Shown here: positions 17,841-26,902 of the stretch, in pieces
Layout of the letters: each line of letters begins with the position of its first letter
Numbering within the stretch: position 1 is the first letter of the stretch
From: Neobacillus piezotolerans
GTDB lineage: Bacteria; Bacillota; Bacilli; Bacillales; Cytobacillaceae
Assembly: GCF_003362805.1 (NCBI RefSeq)
Contig: NZ_QNQT01000003.1
Span: 62,001 to 126,000 of the forward strand
DNA: 64,000 nucleotides
Direction of reading: 5' to 3'
Notes under the pieces: model-generated
The model's database searches: none
What the model was told of the DNA's origin: nothing
Seen by the model: the letters and a program-made list of their open reading frames with translations, nothing else
Position numbers and translations under genes: made by a program

Positions 17841-18215
17841 CTACTCTTCAAGATATAAATATAGTGTTGGCAGCTCTGGTAGGGTGCCGATTTGTTCAAA
17901 TGGGACCTTGTCAATCCTGTCAGGGATGAGCAGCCGGCATTGCTCAATGTATGCAATCACTTTTTCGAGATCGAGTCCCCAATGCTTCGGCCTGTAACCC
18001 TGCAAGTAATCATGGGCCACCTCCATCATCACCCTGGTTCCCTTAACATTGCCATATCCATAATGGTAAAGGGCGACGCTCATCTGCAAAAGCCCCTTGA
18101 AGAAGAGGTTCCCTTTCTCCTCCATCCACATCTCCTCTAAAAGGTCATGGCACGTATAATAATCGCCTTCGTTAAAATAAATAAAAAATTCATAGTATTG
18201 GCTCGGGTATTCCAT
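17841..18215 (-). CDS. DUF309 domain protein
   Basis: A 124-residue helical protein with the DUF309 pattern: FNEGDYYTCHDLLEEMWMEE near the N-terminus (the H-x3-E-x2-W core) and KGLLQMSVALYHYGYGN in the middle. The family is of unknown function. GGGGAGGAGG precedes the ATG, one of the strongest ribosome sites in the window. It lies directly upstream of pepA in the same direction, 70 bp apart, and could be cotranscribed with it. Confidence 0.85.
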   Translation of the reverse strand: MEYPSQYYEFFIYFNEGDYYTCHDLLEEMWMEEKGNLFFKGLLQMSVALYHYGYGNVKGTRVMMEVAHDYLQGYRPKHWGLDLEKVIAYIEQCRLLIPDRIDKVPFEQIGTLPELPTLYLYLEE

Positions 18216-18340
18216 CCGGTCCTCCTCCCCTCCATGATGGACGCTATCTCAATCATACTTCCGCTTCTTCCTTACCACAAAATATCAGCTCTTCAGGGAC
18301 AAGCCCAAGGCCATATGGACAAATCCTTAATTTTCCTAAA

Positions 18341-18585
18341 CAGAACAAAATGCGCAAGCGCCTTCGTGACAGGCAAAGACAGCCTGTCCCTGCGAGGATT
18401 ATTCACAGGAGTTTTCCTTAGTGGTCAGTCCCGACCAGCATAAGACAGGGCCCGCAGGACACTGAATGGCATCCCTGAATTCACCCACGCACGAAGGAAA
18501 TGCGAGCATTTCCGAGGACGGGCCTGCCCTCCGGAGGGAACTGGCTTATGACCTCGAGGGGCTAGGCGCTGGAGCTGGATTACAA
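18341..18585. repeat. Structured intergenic repeat element of about 245 bp
   Basis: The element starts with AGAACAAAATGCGCAAGC and ends near GGCTAGGCGCTGGAGC. Outer arms AGCGCC (18357-18362) and GGCGCT (18565-18570) are complementary, as are CATAAG (18439-18444) and CTTATG (18545-18550). Inside are perfect hairpins GACAGGC/GCCTGTC (18368-18388), TGGTC/GACCA (18422-18437), GGAAATGC/GCATTTCC (18496-18513) and CCCTCC/GGAGGG (18527-18538). No protein is encoded. A partial copy sits at 12766. I believe related GCGCAAGC elements are common in Bacillus genomes, but could not check this. Confidence 0.65.
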
Positions 18586-18635
18586 TAACTTGTTTCGAGT
18601 TATCCACAAGGTTCCATTTTATAATTTTTTAGACA

Positions 18636-18667
18636 ATAAAAAAAGCCGGCAATCGCGCTGCCGGCTC
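18636..18667 (-). terminator. Terminator of yuiC
   Basis: AGCCGGCA and TGCCGGCT pair, followed on the minus strand by TTTTTTTATTG. Confidence 0.95.
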
Positions 18668-18677
18668 AAATTTCGAT

Positions 18678-19397
18678 TTATTTTTTTTCCGATTTTATGT
18701 ACTGTTGCCGGAAAACCTGAAGGGATTCCGTTTCGTTCATAACGGTAAGTTCCTGTTCGTTCAGCTTCCCATTACCCACTTTAACAATGAATACATCAAC
18801 GGTCCTTTTGCCCCATTCCTTGAAAACGTCATCCACGGTTTCAAAATAAAGATCGAGCTTATGTCCTTTGATGGCGCTGCCCGTGTCGGCTACGACGCCG
18901 TACCCATAGTCCGGGATAAAAAGTACAGTCCCGATTGGGAATATTTTCGGGTCAGCGGCGACTGTTGAAAACAGATCTCGTTTAACCTTGACCCCTGAGT
19001 ATGTAATTCCGTATGCCGGGTGGTTTTGGTCCTTGCCAGTCGATTCATATCCCGCTGTATAGCCCGTCGCGGTTACTGTTTTTTTCTTATACTTGCTCCA
19101 GTCAATGGCATCCTCCAGCTTTGGCGGGGTAGCCGCGACTGCTTCGCTTGATGATATGAGGCTTTGGGGCCTGATGGCGTGCCTGATTTCTTTTAGTTTC
19201 AATCCAACCGTTTTTAATTTATGGGCAAAAAATGTGTGAACGCTTTTCTCATGAAGTGGGGCTTCCTGTCCAAGCCCGGAGTAGGAAATAAGCATCTTTG
19301 CTTCAACTCCGGAGATGGATTGAAAGGTGGTCGTAAGTGCCAGAACAAACAAGATTGCCATGGCAAACCGCCTAGTCCATGCTTTTATATGGTTCAT
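18678..19397 (-). CDS. yuiC: 3D-domain secreted protein (YuiC)
   Basis: A 239-residue protein with a signal peptide ([22 protein letters not shown], about residues 11-32) and a C-terminal 3D domain. The conserved aspartate pattern is seen in [26 protein letters not shown] and KLDLYFET. YuiC belongs to the stationary-phase survival (Sps) proteins, muralytic enzymes related to resuscitation-promoting factors that act on peptidoglycan. The ATG at 19397 follows GGGAGGAG; longer frames are ignored. In B. subtilis yuiC is next to yuiB and yuiA, as here. Confidence 0.9.
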   Translation of the reverse strand: MNHIKAWTRRFAMAILFVLALTTTFQSISGVEAKMLISYSGLGQEAPLHEKSVHTFFAHKLKTVGLKLKEIRHAIRPQSLISSSEAVAATPPKLEDAIDWSKYKKKTVTATGYTAGYESTGKDQNHPAYGITYSGVKVKRDLFSTVAADPKIFPIGTVLFIPDYGYGVVADTGSAIKGHKLDLYFETVDDVFKEWGKRTVDVFIVKVGNGKLNEQELTVMNETESLQVFRQQYIKSEKK

Positions 19398-19498
19398 ATT
19401 TTCACTCCTCCCATGACAATCTTCCCCAAGAATCAGGAAAATATTCATAATTGGAGCAAAAAAATGATTTTTAACAGGCAAATTTGCCTATACGGACA

Positions 19499-19530
19499 TA
19501 AAAATAGCCTTTTTCACGAATGAAAAGGCT
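19499..19530 (-). terminator. Terminator of yuiB
   Basis: AGCCTTTTCA and TGAAAAAGGCT pair, followed by ATTTTTATG on the minus strand. A short AGGCAAATTTGCCT palindrome lies just beyond. Confidence 0.85.
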
Positions 19531-19846
19531 AGAACATTTGGTATCCATTTTTCCTTAAAAGCTTTATCGCCGCACCCGCGGCAATCGCGCCGGCGAGGCC
19601 GCTGGAAAGGATGATCACATCGGCCGAACCGAGTGAGCCAAGCCGGCTCCCAAGTTCGCTAAAAGCGGTCCTTGTATTTGTAAAATACTCAATAAACCTG
19701 ACCTTGTCGACAATCAGCAGGACAATGACCGGATAAATGACCGCCATAATCCACGACATTCTCAAAAGCATATTCAAAAGGAAACCAATTCCGAAAAAAA
19801 GCACAAAGAATAAAAGCATCGATAATATCAATTCAACAATACTCAT
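19529..19846 (-). CDS. yuiB: Membrane protein YuiB
   Basis: A 105-residue protein with two long hydrophobic segments near the N-terminus (about residues 4-28 and 31-48) and another near residues 80-95. It matches YuiB by its start (MSIVELILSMLLFFVLFFG) and its place between yuiC and yuiA. Function unknown. Tandem ATG codons occur at 19849 and 19846; AGGGGGA favours the second. Confidence 0.8.
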   Translation of the reverse strand: MSIVELILSMLLFFVLFFGIGFLLNMLLRMSWIMAVIYPVIVLLIVDKVRFIEYFTNTRTAFSELGSRLGSLGSADVIILSSGLAGAIAAGAAIKLLRKNGYQMF

Positions 19847-19956
19847 CATCCATCCCCCTAAAAGCACTCAAGTAATAGTTTACTCAAGGCCAGTGGGACA
19901 GTCAACAGCCCTGCCTTAATTCACTGCGGCGGAAGGAGAGCGGGAATATTCTCTGG

Positions 19957-20082
19957 CTACTCCTTCTTTTTTCCGGAGCCGCCACAGCATGAGCACGTTT
20001 CAGAGCCGCCAAGAAGTAGCTGGAAATAGCCGTGTCCTCCACAATAGATACATTTCTTCGCATCTGTCTTTGTTGTTTTCAT
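19957..20082 (-). CDS. yuiA: Small zinc-finger-like protein YuiA
   Basis: A 41-residue protein with two CxxCGGxG motifs, CIYCGGHG and CSCCGGSG, like one repeat of the DnaJ cysteine-rich domain, so it probably binds one zinc ion. It matches YuiA in sequence style and position. The ATG at 20082 is preceded by AAAGGAGAG; the frame upstream of it is not used. Function unknown. Confidence 0.85.
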   Translation of the reverse strand: MKTTKTDAKKCIYCGGHGYFQLLLGGSETCSCCGGSGKKKE

Positions 20083-20313
20083 AGCATTTTCTCTCCTTTG
20101 AAATATTAACTTAATTTTCTGATAATATAACAGGATTATATGAAAACGAAAAGCGGGATATTCGCCTATTTTTACCAGATGAAAACGTATACATTTATGT
20201 CTTGCTTTAATTTTCTCGCTCTTTCTCAAAGTTACTGAAAATTGTAAATATTTTTAAAGGACAGACACATTTCCTCCATTTATAAAATAAAGCAAAGATT
20301 TCCCTCGAACTGC

Positions 20314-20802
20314 TTAAAAAAAGAGCTTATAGGACGTATAGCCGAATTCATTTCCCGGATTCAGGTCATCTTTGCCGGGGAGATGCCCGAGATTCCCAAG
20401 GCCAATCAAATAGTGGATAAGGATGGAGGCATCCTTATCCAGCATTAATTCCTCGGGGGACATGTAGGCAACCTCGACGATTTCGTTTTCCTGCGGGCGA
20501 ATGAGGCCGCCTTCCTTTGCTTCAAGCAAAAAGAGCAGAAGGTTGTCGCTGAAATCGGGATCAATGACGCCGGTCCTGAGCCCTATCAAACCTCTTACGG
20601 TGCACTCGATTCCGGTTTCTTCTTTCACCTCCCTGACAGCTGCTTGATCCGCGGTTTCCCCCTGGTTAACAAAGCCGGCTGGAAGCGACCATTTGCCCTT
20701 CAGCCCACCGTAGCTTTTTTTGACAACAAGCCATTTCCCCTGCCCGGATATGACAAGGCCGGCCGCCGCCAGCCATACTTTTCCACGCTTATTAACCGCC
20801 AT
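20314..20802 (-). CDS. Nudix hydrolase
   Basis: A 162-residue protein with a complete Nudix box, GFVNQGETADQAAVREVKEE followed by TGI (about residues 43-65). Such enzymes cleave nucleoside diphosphates linked to another moiety; the substrate cannot be read from sequence. The ATG at 20802 is chosen, with AAAGG nine bases upstream; a GTG three codons earlier touches that site. It diverges from nothing and stands alone between yuiA and yumB. Confidence 0.88.
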   Translation of the reverse strand: MAVNKRGKVWLAAAGLVISGQGKWLVVKKSYGGLKGKWSLPAGFVNQGETADQAAVREVKEETGIECTVRGLIGLRTGVIDPDFSDNLLLFLLEAKEGGLIRPQENEIVEVAYMSPEELMLDKDASILIHYLIGLGNLGHLPGKDDLNPGNEFGYTSYKLFF

Positions 20803-20945
20803 TCCCTCCACCCTTTCAAAAAATAAATTCCAAATATGTATGCATTTTTGAATAGTTGTCTAATATCTATGAAAAAAGGCACTTTCCTGATTGTTGCATG
20901 TTCTTTTACCAGAAAAAGCTTTGCCCAAACTAATTCAGGCAATAC

Positions 20946-20971
20946 AAAAAGAGGCAGATTGCTCTGCCTCC
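20946..20971 (-). terminator. Terminator of yumB
   Basis: GGCAGA and TCTGCC close a compact stem with a GCAA loop; the minus strand continues TCTTTTTG. Confidence 0.9.
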
Positions 20972-20976
20972 CCTGA

Positions 20977-22194
20977 TTATAGCACGTTGAACTTTCCTTT
21001 TTTCAAAACAAGCCCGGCCCCGCCAACCATAAAGAGCGCACGGTTATCGATGACTTTTTTCATGAAGGAAGCTTTTCCGCCGGTAAGTTTCTTGCCGTAT
21101 ACGACGCCGATCGCATCGTCTTCACCAAGCGAGCAAACGGTTCCTTTGATATCCGGAACAAAGGATTCCATTTCTTCCTTGCCGCGGACAAGCGCGACAA
21201 TGTTCCGAGCAGCAACCTCGCCCTGCTGCATCGCGATTTGCGCTGTCGGCGGATATGGACGGTTGATTTCTTCATTTATGATCAATGAGCAGTCGCCAAT
21301 AATGAAAATATCATTGAAACCTGGGACACGAAGGTCAGGCTGTACTTTCACACGGCCCCTCATCGCTTCAAAACCGGACTTTTCAATCACGGAATGGCCG
21401 CGTACCCCGGCGGCCCAAACTACCGTGCCGGCCTTGATTTCCAATAATTCATTTTCGCCCTTGGCCACGATGATGCCTTCAGGCGTGCATTCTTTAATCG
21501 CTGTTCCAATCATGAATTCTACGCCCCTGCGTTCAAGGGTTGCTACAGCGTAGTTAACCAGCTCGGGATCAAATCCAGGAAGGACGGTTGGAGCAGCTTC
21601 CACACAAATCACACGGACTTTGTTGAAATCAACATCGTACTCCTTGCAAAGTTCCGGAATTCGGTTGGACAATTCACCAAGGAATTCAATGCCAGTAAAG
21701 CCCGCACCGCCAACAACAATTGTCAGGCGCTCGTCCTTCTTTTCTTCTTCAAAATTGTAAGTCGCGAATTGGTACTCGATGTGTTCACGGAGCTGGCGGG
21801 CCGAATTAATATTCGTAATCCCGAAGGCAAATTCCTTCAATCCTTTAATACCAAATGTTTCAGGCTCCGCTCCCAGGGCAATCACAAGATAATCGTACGT
21901 GACTTCGCCTTGTTCAAGGATGACCTTCTTTTCTTCCTTATTGACTTCCACAACTGTTCCCTGGACGAATTCAATCTTGTGCCGGTCGATGACGGAATCG
22001 ACATCATAACGGACACGGTCATGGTGCAGAGTGCCAGCGGATGCTTCATGCAGCCAAGTGGTTTCATAGTGGTAATCATTTTTGTTTACCAGGACGATTT
22101 CCGCCTCATTTACTCCAACCATTTTCTGAAGACGGACCGCAGTAATGAGACCGCCATAGCCGGCCCCAAGAATGACGATTTTTGGGATTCTCAA
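20977..22194 (-). CDS. yumB: NADH dehydrogenase-like flavoprotein (YumB)
   Basis: A 405-residue two-dinucleotide-binding flavoprotein of the type II NADH dehydrogenase group. FAD-binding GAGYGG is near residue 10, the NADH-binding [15 protein letters not shown] near 160 and the second FAD contact FIIGDCSL near 295. It should pass electrons from NADH to menaquinone at the membrane without pumping protons. The TTG at 22194 gives the expected N-terminus (RIPKIVILG); GTG codons three and five codons upstream overlap AAAGGTGG. It is divergent from yumC. Confidence 0.9.
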   Translation of the reverse strand: MRIPKIVILGAGYGGLITAVRLQKMVGVNEAEIVLVNKNDYHYETTWLHEASAGTLHHDRVRYDVDSVIDRHKIEFVQGTVVEVNKEEKKVILEQGEVTYDYLVIALGAEPETFGIKGLKEFAFGITNINSARQLREHIEYQFATYNFEEEKKDERLTIVVGGAGFTGIEFLGELSNRIPELCKEYDVDFNKVRVICVEAAPTVLPGFDPELVNYAVATLERRGVEFMIGTAIKECTPEGIIVAKGENELLEIKAGTVVWAAGVRGHSVIEKSGFEAMRGRVKVQPDLRVPGFNDIFIIGDCSLIINEEINRPYPPTAQIAMQQGEVAARNIVALVRGKEEMESFVPDIKGTVCSLGEDDAIGVVYGKKLTGGKASFMKKVIDNRALFMVGGAGLVLKKGKFNVL

Positions 22195-22646
22195 CGCAAT
22201 CACTTCCACCTTTACATTATATTTTATACGAGTGCTTTTAGCTTCTGCCGCTGTTATCCACTTTAGTTAGCCAATAATTTTTTCTTATCCCTAAATTTGG
22301 AACAAAAGCGGCTTGAGTAAGATTGTGATTTCTTTCACTTTGGTAGTCAAAAAAAATGTGCTGATTTTGTCACAATTTAGTAACAATATTTCCATATCTC
22401 ATCTTATTCTTTTTCTCCTGTATTTTCAAGCGAATTCTTTAACCAAAAAGCTCCTTTTAAAATTTTCAACAATTCTGCTTATTCTTCCTTCCCTTTATTG
22501 GCAAGGGTTTTTCCAGTTAATGCTACTATGGGCGTGGAAACCAGGATGTCGCGTTTCCTAAATTTTGCAGCATCTGGCTTGTATTGCCCCAGTTGTGGTA
22601 TGATAGTCTGTGGATTACCTTTACTACTTTGTTGGGGGGATACACA
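22195..22646. other. Divergent spacer between yumB and yumC
   Basis: AT-rich region of about 450 bp holding the promoters of both genes. The short frames in it have no ribosome sites and no family resemblance. Nothing else was recognised. Confidence 0.6.
22599..22604 (+). promoter_or_regulatory. Extended -10 promoter of yumC
   Basis: TGGTATGAT contains an extended -10 (TGnTATGAT, hexamer at 22599-22604). No good -35 precedes it. Confidence 0.55.
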
Positions 22647-23639
22647 GTGCAAGAAGAGCAAAAGGTTTTTGATATTACCATTATTGGGGGAGGGCCAGTC
22701 GGCCTGTTTACTGCTTTTTACGGTGGGATGAGACAGGCTTCGGTAAAAATCATCGAGAGTCTTCCACAACTAGGCGGCCAGCTGTCAGCCCTTTATCCTG
22801 AAAAATACATATATGATGTTGCTGGATTCCCAAAGGTCCGCGCACAGGAACTGGTCAACAACCTAAAGGAGCAAATGGCAAAGTTCAATCCTGTTGTCGC
22901 GCTTGAGCAGTCGGTTGAAAAAGTTGAAAAGCAGGCTGACGGCGTCTTCAAGCTTACGACCGATAAAGAAACCCATTTTACAAAAACAGTCATCATTACC
23001 GCTGGAAACGGCGCGTTCCAGCCTCGAAGGCTTGAATTAGAAAGCGCTTCCCAATATGAAGGGAAGAACCTTCATTACTTCATTGATGACCTGAACCATT
23101 TTGCAGGCAAAAAGGTTGTTGTCTTTGGCGGAGGCGATTCAGCCGTTGACTGGGCATTGATGCTTGAGCCAATCGCCGAGAAAGTGACAATCATCCATCG
23201 CCGCGAAAAGTTCCGGGCACATGAGCACAGCGTTGAAAACCTCCACAATTCGAAGGTGGAAATCAAGACCCCTTATATTCCGGACGAATTGATTGGCGGA
23301 GATGAGATCAAGCAGGTCGTCATTTCCAGTGTCGACGGCTCTACAAAAGAAGCAATCGATGTCGACGCGGTCATCGTCAACTACGGTTTCGTTTCTTCGC
23401 TCGGCCCAATCAAGGAGTGGGGCCTTGAAATTGAAAAGAACTCTATTTTAGTTAATTCAAAAATGGAGACAAATGTGCCTGGCATCTATGCCGCAGGCGA
23501 TATCTGCACATACGATGGCAAGGTGAAACTAATCGCATGCGGATTCGGCGAAGCGCCGACCGCGGTCAACAACGCCAAAGCCTATATTGATCCAAAAGCA
23601 AAGATCCAGCCGCTTCACAGCTCGTCAATGTTTGGCTGA
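22647..23639 (+). CDS. yumC: Ferredoxin--NADP+ reductase, type 2 (YumC)
   Basis: A 330-residue thioredoxin-reductase-like flavoprotein without the redox CxxC, the hallmark of type 2 ferredoxin/flavodoxin NADP+ reductases. The FAD motif [10 protein letters not shown] is at about residue 15, the NADPH motif [12 protein letters not shown] near 158 and [11 protein letters not shown] near 280. It supplies reduced ferredoxin to biosynthetic enzymes. The GTG at 22647 follows GGGGGGATAC; the longer frame starting at 22584 runs through the promoter. YumC is essential in B. subtilis, as I recall. Confidence 0.93.
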   Translation: MQEEQKVFDITIIGGGPVGLFTAFYGGMRQASVKIIESLPQLGGQLSALYPEKYIYDVAGFPKVRAQELVNNLKEQMAKFNPVVALEQSVEKVEKQADGVFKLTTDKETHFTKTVIITAGNGAFQPRRLELESASQYEGKNLHYFIDDLNHFAGKKVVVFGGGDSAVDWALMLEPIAEKVTIIHRREKFRAHEHSVENLHNSKVEIKTPYIPDELIGGDEIKQVVISSVDGSTKEAIDVDAVIVNYGFVSSLGPIKEWGLEIEKNSILVNSKMETNVPGIYAAGDICTYDGKVKLIACGFGEAPTAVNNAKAYIDPKAKIQPLHSSSMFG

Positions 23640-23648
23640 TCCCAGCGT

Positions 23649-23683
23649 GCCTTCCCGGTTTATCCGGGAGGCTTTTTTTTGTT
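23649..23683 (+). terminator. Terminator of yumC
   Basis: GCCT-TCCCGG and CCGGGA-GGC pair and are followed by TTTTTTTTG. Confidence 0.95.
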
Positions 23684-23879
23684 CCTTTTTCTTTGGATGG
23701 CCATCCGAATAATGGGACTTCAGCTTCTCCTCATACAGGATCTTTGTCACGTTTTGAGACTATTGCAATTCAGTTAGCTCTTAAAACCTAATCTACGCCC
23801 CTTATTAGGTACTATGCGATTCAGCACACCCTTGTCCCGCTCTTTTTCCAGATTGAACTAGGCCACTCTTTATTTTTCA
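23684..23879. other. Spacer without recognisable features
   Basis: Between the converging terminators of yumC and yutM. Only a short GGATGGCCATCC palindrome was seen; no reading frame with a ribosome site. Confidence 0.6.
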
Positions 23880-23930
23880 AAAAAAAAACCTTCCCTTTCG
23901 TTTAAGTTTCACCAAACGATCAGGAAGATT
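23880..23930 (-). terminator. Terminator of yutM
   Basis: CTTCC-CGTTT and AAACG-GGAAG pair on the minus strand, followed by ten T residues. Confidence 0.8.
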
Positions 23931-23955
23931 TCAATGTTATTTTTTCAAAAAAGCA

Positions 23956-24321
23956 TTAGCACTCTTCCGGTGATCCGGCGGCTGTTGCGGTGCGGAACGA
24001 CGAACCGCATCCGCATGAAGCGATTGCGTTCGGGTTTTCGATTGTGAATCCCCCGCCCATCATCGATTCTTTATAATCAATCTTTGTCCCGTTCAGGATC
24101 GGGCCGCTTTCCTTGTCGACCAAAATTTGAATCCCGAATTGTTCAAGAAGAATATCTGCTTCACCTTTTTCGTGGTCAAAGCCCATTCCGTACGAGAGGC
24201 CGCTGCAGCCGCCGCCTTTTACGCCGACGCGAAGGAACGCGCCTTCCTCTTCGTTTTGCTTCATCATATCCTTGATCTGAAGGGCAGCCGCTTCTGTAAG
24301 GTTTACAATCTGGTTTTCCAT
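23956..24321 (-). CDS. yutM: A-type iron-sulfur carrier, HesB/IscA family (YutM)
   Basis: A 121-residue protein with the three conserved cysteines of A-type Fe-S carriers: one in GGGCSGLSYG (about residue 39) and two in ASCGCGSSF near residue 105. It passes clusters from the SUF scaffold to target apoproteins. A short extension after the CGCG motif ends in EEC, adding a further cysteine. AAAGGAGGG precedes the ATG at 24321. Together with yutI and the SUF operon in this window it completes the usual Bacillus Fe-S assembly set. Confidence 0.92.
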   Translation of the reverse strand: MENQIVNLTEAAALQIKDMMKQNEEEGAFLRVGVKGGGCSGLSYGMGFDHEKGEADILLEQFGIQILVDKESGPILNGTKIDYKESMMGGGFTIENPNAIASCGCGSSFRTATAAGSPEEC

Positions 24322-24408
24322 CCAAATCCCTCCTTTTTCCTAGCCTTATCTATAGTATATTTCAGTTGAGCATCGATTCTCAACATGTCTGCCTATCCTT
24401 GGCAAAAA

Positions 24409-24648
24409 TCAAAACATTGGATTCTCATCCAGGTACAGATAAATATTATCCACAAGTTCCTCCGGTGTGCTCCCGGTGACTGGATCTCCATTGACTAAGG
24501 CATACATGGTGGAAGCGCATTTTCCGCAATACCCGAGACACCCGTATTCAACAACATCGAGGTTCGGATCCCTTTCGAGCTTTTCGAGGGCCGCCTGGGC
24601 ACCACTGGCAAGGTTGCTGATGCAGAATTCTATTAACGGCTTAATCAT
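24409..24648 (-). CDS. yuzB: DUF1450 protein (YuzB)
   Basis: A 79-residue protein with cysteines in FCISN and [10 protein letters not shown], matching YuzB of DUF1450. The motif resembles a metal or Fe-S binding site, and proteins of this type look like thioredoxin-fold ferredoxins, but no function is established to my knowledge. GAGGTGAG precedes the ATG at 24648. It is divergent from yutJ. Confidence 0.85.
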   Translation of the reverse strand: MIKPLIEFCISNLASGAQAALEKLERDPNLDVVEYGCLGYCGKCASTMYALVNGDPVTGSTPEELVDNIYLYLDENPMF

Positions 24649-24749
24649 TCACTCACCTCATTTTGTACACCCTATTATCCTACTCTTTTTGTCCATCCCA
24701 GTCAATTACCATATACTCGTTATTGCTGTCAATACCGCAATTGAAATTG

Positions 24750-24778
24750 TTGAGATATCGCCACAATTTAGCTATACT
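24750..24778 (+). promoter_or_regulatory. Sigma-A promoter of yutJ
   Basis: TTGAGA (24750-24755), 17-bp spacer, TATACT (24773-24778), giving a leader of about 85 bases. Confidence 0.75.
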
Positions 24779-24870
24779 CAAACTGAATGAATCGTGTTTA
24801 AAAAGCTATGGCGCAAAAATTTTACCCGCTCGACAAAATCATTTTGCATACACAAAAGGGGATTATTTTT

Positions 24871-25938
24871 ATGACGAATCTAGTTATCCTGGGTGGAGGA
24901 TACGGCGGAATGAGGCTGCTGGACGAGCTTCTCCCCGACCATTTGCCTGCCGGAGTTTCAGTCACATTGGTGGACAAAAACCCTTACCACTGCCTTAAAA
25001 CGGAGTATTATGCCCTCGCCGCCGGAACGGTCTCGGATAAGGAGCTGCGGGTTGATTTTCCAGAACACCCTCGCCTCTCCCTCAAATATGGCGAAGTGAC
25101 AGGTATTAATCTTGACGGGCAGACCGTCGAGCTAAACGGGTCCGAAAAGGTGGGCTATGATATCCTCGTTATCGGCCTTGGCTGCGAGGATAAATACCAT
25201 AACGTTCCTGGTGCTGACATTTACACCCTCAGCATCCAGAGCATCGGTAGATCCCGCCAGACGTACCAAACCCTTAGCAATCTTTCTCCCGGCGCGACCG
25301 TCGGCATTGTCGGCGCTGGCCTGAGCGGCGTCGAGCTGGCAAGCGAATTGAGCGAAAGTAGGCCTGACCTTCATGTAAAACTTTTTGACAGGGGCAAGCA
25401 TATCCTGTCCGACTTCCCGGACCGCCTTAGCGAATACGTGGAAAATTGGTTTGTCCGACACGGCGTCGAAATTATCAATAATTCCAACATTACGAAGGTG
25501 GAAGAGAAGATCCTTTACAACCATGACGAACAGGTCCAATGCGACGTAATTGTATGGACTGCCGGCATCCAGGCAAACAAAGTTGTCCGTCAACTCGGGG
25601 TGGAGAAAGATTCCTCCGGCAGATTGACCGTGACTCCGCACCACCATCTTCCGGACCATGAAAATGTATTTGTTGTCGGGGATTGCGCAAGCCTACCGCA
25701 TGCGCCGAGCGCGCAGCTTGCCGAGGGCCAGGCCGAACAAATCGCCGAGATCCTCAAGAAAAGATGGAGCGGCGAAAAGCTGCCTGACACGCTGCCTCCG
25801 ATTAAATTGAAAGGCGTCCTCGGGTCGCTTGGAAAAAAACAGGGCTTTGGCATGATGGCTGAGCACGCGATAACTGGCCGTGTGGCAAGGCTGCTTAAAT
25901 CAGGCGTGCTGTGGCTGTACAAATATCATAAGGGCTGA
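24871..25938 (+). CDS. yutJ: NADH dehydrogenase-like flavoprotein (YutJ)
   Basis: A 355-residue protein of the type II NADH dehydrogenase family, shorter than YumB. It shows the FAD motif ILGGGYGGMRLLDELLP, the KTEYYALAAGT stretch, the nucleotide motif GIVGAGLSGVELASEL and FVVGDCASLP. These are features I recall from YutJ. It may donate electrons to menaquinone; membrane attachment is probably peripheral. The ATG at 24871 follows AAAGGGG; the longer frame has no site. Confidence 0.9.
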   Translation: MTNLVILGGGYGGMRLLDELLPDHLPAGVSVTLVDKNPYHCLKTEYYALAAGTVSDKELRVDFPEHPRLSLKYGEVTGINLDGQTVELNGSEKVGYDILVIGLGCEDKYHNVPGADIYTLSIQSIGRSRQTYQTLSNLSPGATVGIVGAGLSGVELASELSESRPDLHVKLFDRGKHILSDFPDRLSEYVENWFVRHGVEIINNSNITKVEEKILYNHDEQVQCDVIVWTAGIQANKVVRQLGVEKDSSGRLTVTPHHHLPDHENVFVVGDCASLPHAPSAQLAEGQAEQIAEILKKRWSGEKLPDTLPPIKLKGVLGSLGKKQGFGMMAEHAITGRVARLLKSGVLWLYKYHKG

Positions 25939-25943
25939 TGGAG

Positions 25944-25971
25944 AAACCAGGTGCCGTGCCTGGTTTTTTTA
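25944..25971 (+). terminator. Terminator of yutJ
   Basis: AACCAGG and CCTGGTT pair, followed by TTTTTATG. Confidence 0.9.
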
Positions 25972-26033
25972 TGTGCATGAGTTTGGGGAAAGCACATATT
26001 TGGATGGCGCCCATGGCCCTTCAGTCTTTTTTA

Positions 26034-26069
26034 AAATCAAAAGGGCATCCTCCGCTTTTTGGGGATGCC
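26034..26069 (-). terminator. Terminator of yuzD
   Basis: GGCATCC and GGATGCC pair; the minus strand continues CTTTTGATTTT. It lies about 70 bp past the yuzD stop. Confidence 0.65.
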
Positions 26070-26138
26070 AATTGTGCCTGGATAGGAGCTATTTAGGTGG
26101 GCTGAATTTTCGTGGAAAACCTCATACCCATAGCTTTT

Positions 26139-26465
26139 CTAATCAGCGCGGTAGCCGTGGGTTTCGAGTTCCGCAAAAATCGTTTTCAAACGCGGGTTGC
26201 CTTCGCCGACTACCTTGTCGCCGATAAGGACAACCGGGTAAAACATGTCTTCCTCGATAACGCGCTCGGCAAACTCCCTTTTTTCACTCTCTTCCGGCGG
26301 ACTGTAAATATCCACATAAGTTATATCGAATGGCTGGCCCGGGAATTTCCGGCTTACCGCCGCTTCGAGCCATTCATATGTTTCTTTTGACGACGGCAGG
26401 TTCACACAGCTTGGACAAAGCTGTTCAGCGCCATAAACGATAATTTCGACTTTCTTTTCTCCCAT
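26139..26465 (-). CDS. yuzD: DUF1462 thioredoxin-like protein (YuzD)
   Basis: A 108-residue protein with a CPSC motif (about residues 17-20) near the N-terminus followed by LPSSKETYEWLEAAV and ITYVDIYSPPE, typical of YuzD/DUF1462. The fold is thioredoxin-like; a redox or Fe-S related role is likely from the CxxC and its position next to yutI but is not proven. AAGGGGTG lies upstream of the ATG at 26465. It diverges from yutI. Confidence 0.85.
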   Translation of the reverse strand: MGEKKVEIIVYGAEQLCPSCVNLPSSKETYEWLEAAVSRKFPGQPFDITYVDIYSPPEESEKREFAERVIEEDMFYPVVLIGDKVVGEGNPRLKTIFAELETHGYRAD

Positions 26466-26554
26466 CCCTAATCACCCCTTGACCAAATTTTACAACATTT
26501 TGAAGATAATAATATAAAAAAGCTTTTTATTCAAAGTTTTCCTGTTCTGAAGAA

Positions 26555-26583
26555 TGGATTTTTAACCCCTCTCAGATTATAAT
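26555..26583 (+). promoter_or_regulatory. Candidate promoter of yutI
   Basis: TGGATT (26555-26560), 17-bp spacer, perfect TATAAT (26578-26583). Confidence 0.6.
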
Positions 26584-26609
26584 AGATACTATGAAAGGAG
26601 TCGATTTTC

Positions 26610-26846
26610 ATGACAGAACAGGAAATGATGGTACAGGTTCAGGAAGTTTTAGATAAATTGCGCCCGTTTCTCCTTCGCGATGGCGGAGATTGTGAATTAG
26701 TCGATGTCGAGGATGGCATTGTAAAACTCCGTTTGCTTGGCGCATGCGGAAGCTGCCCGAGCTCGACAATTACACTGAAAGCCGGGATTGAGCGCGCCCT
26801 TCTTGAAGAAGTCCCAGGCGTCGTCGAAGTTGAGCAGGTATTCTAA
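26610..26846 (+). CDS. yutI: NifU C-terminal-type Fe-S scaffold (YutI)
   Basis: A 78-residue protein consisting of a single NifU C-terminal domain. The cluster-binding CGSCPSS is at about residues 46-52, after [14 protein letters not shown]. Such proteins hold or transfer Fe4S4 clusters to enzymes such as LipA and aconitase. AAAGGAG precedes the ATG. Monocistronic, with a promoter and a strong terminator. Confidence 0.93.
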   Translation: MTEQEMMVQVQEVLDKLRPFLLRDGGDCELVDVEDGIVKLRLLGACGSCPSSTITLKAGIERALLEEVPGVVEVEQVF

Positions 26847-26856
26847 TTAATTATAG

Positions 26857-26892
26857 CAAAGCGATTGCCCCAACGAGGCAATCGCTTTTTTT
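26857..26892. terminator. Bidirectional terminator between yutI and the hydroxyacid dehydrogenase gene
   Basis: AAAGCGATTGCC and GGCAATCGCTTT form a perfect stem followed by a T run on the plus strand. Confidence 0.95.
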
Positions 26893-26902
26893 ATGCTGCG
26901 GA

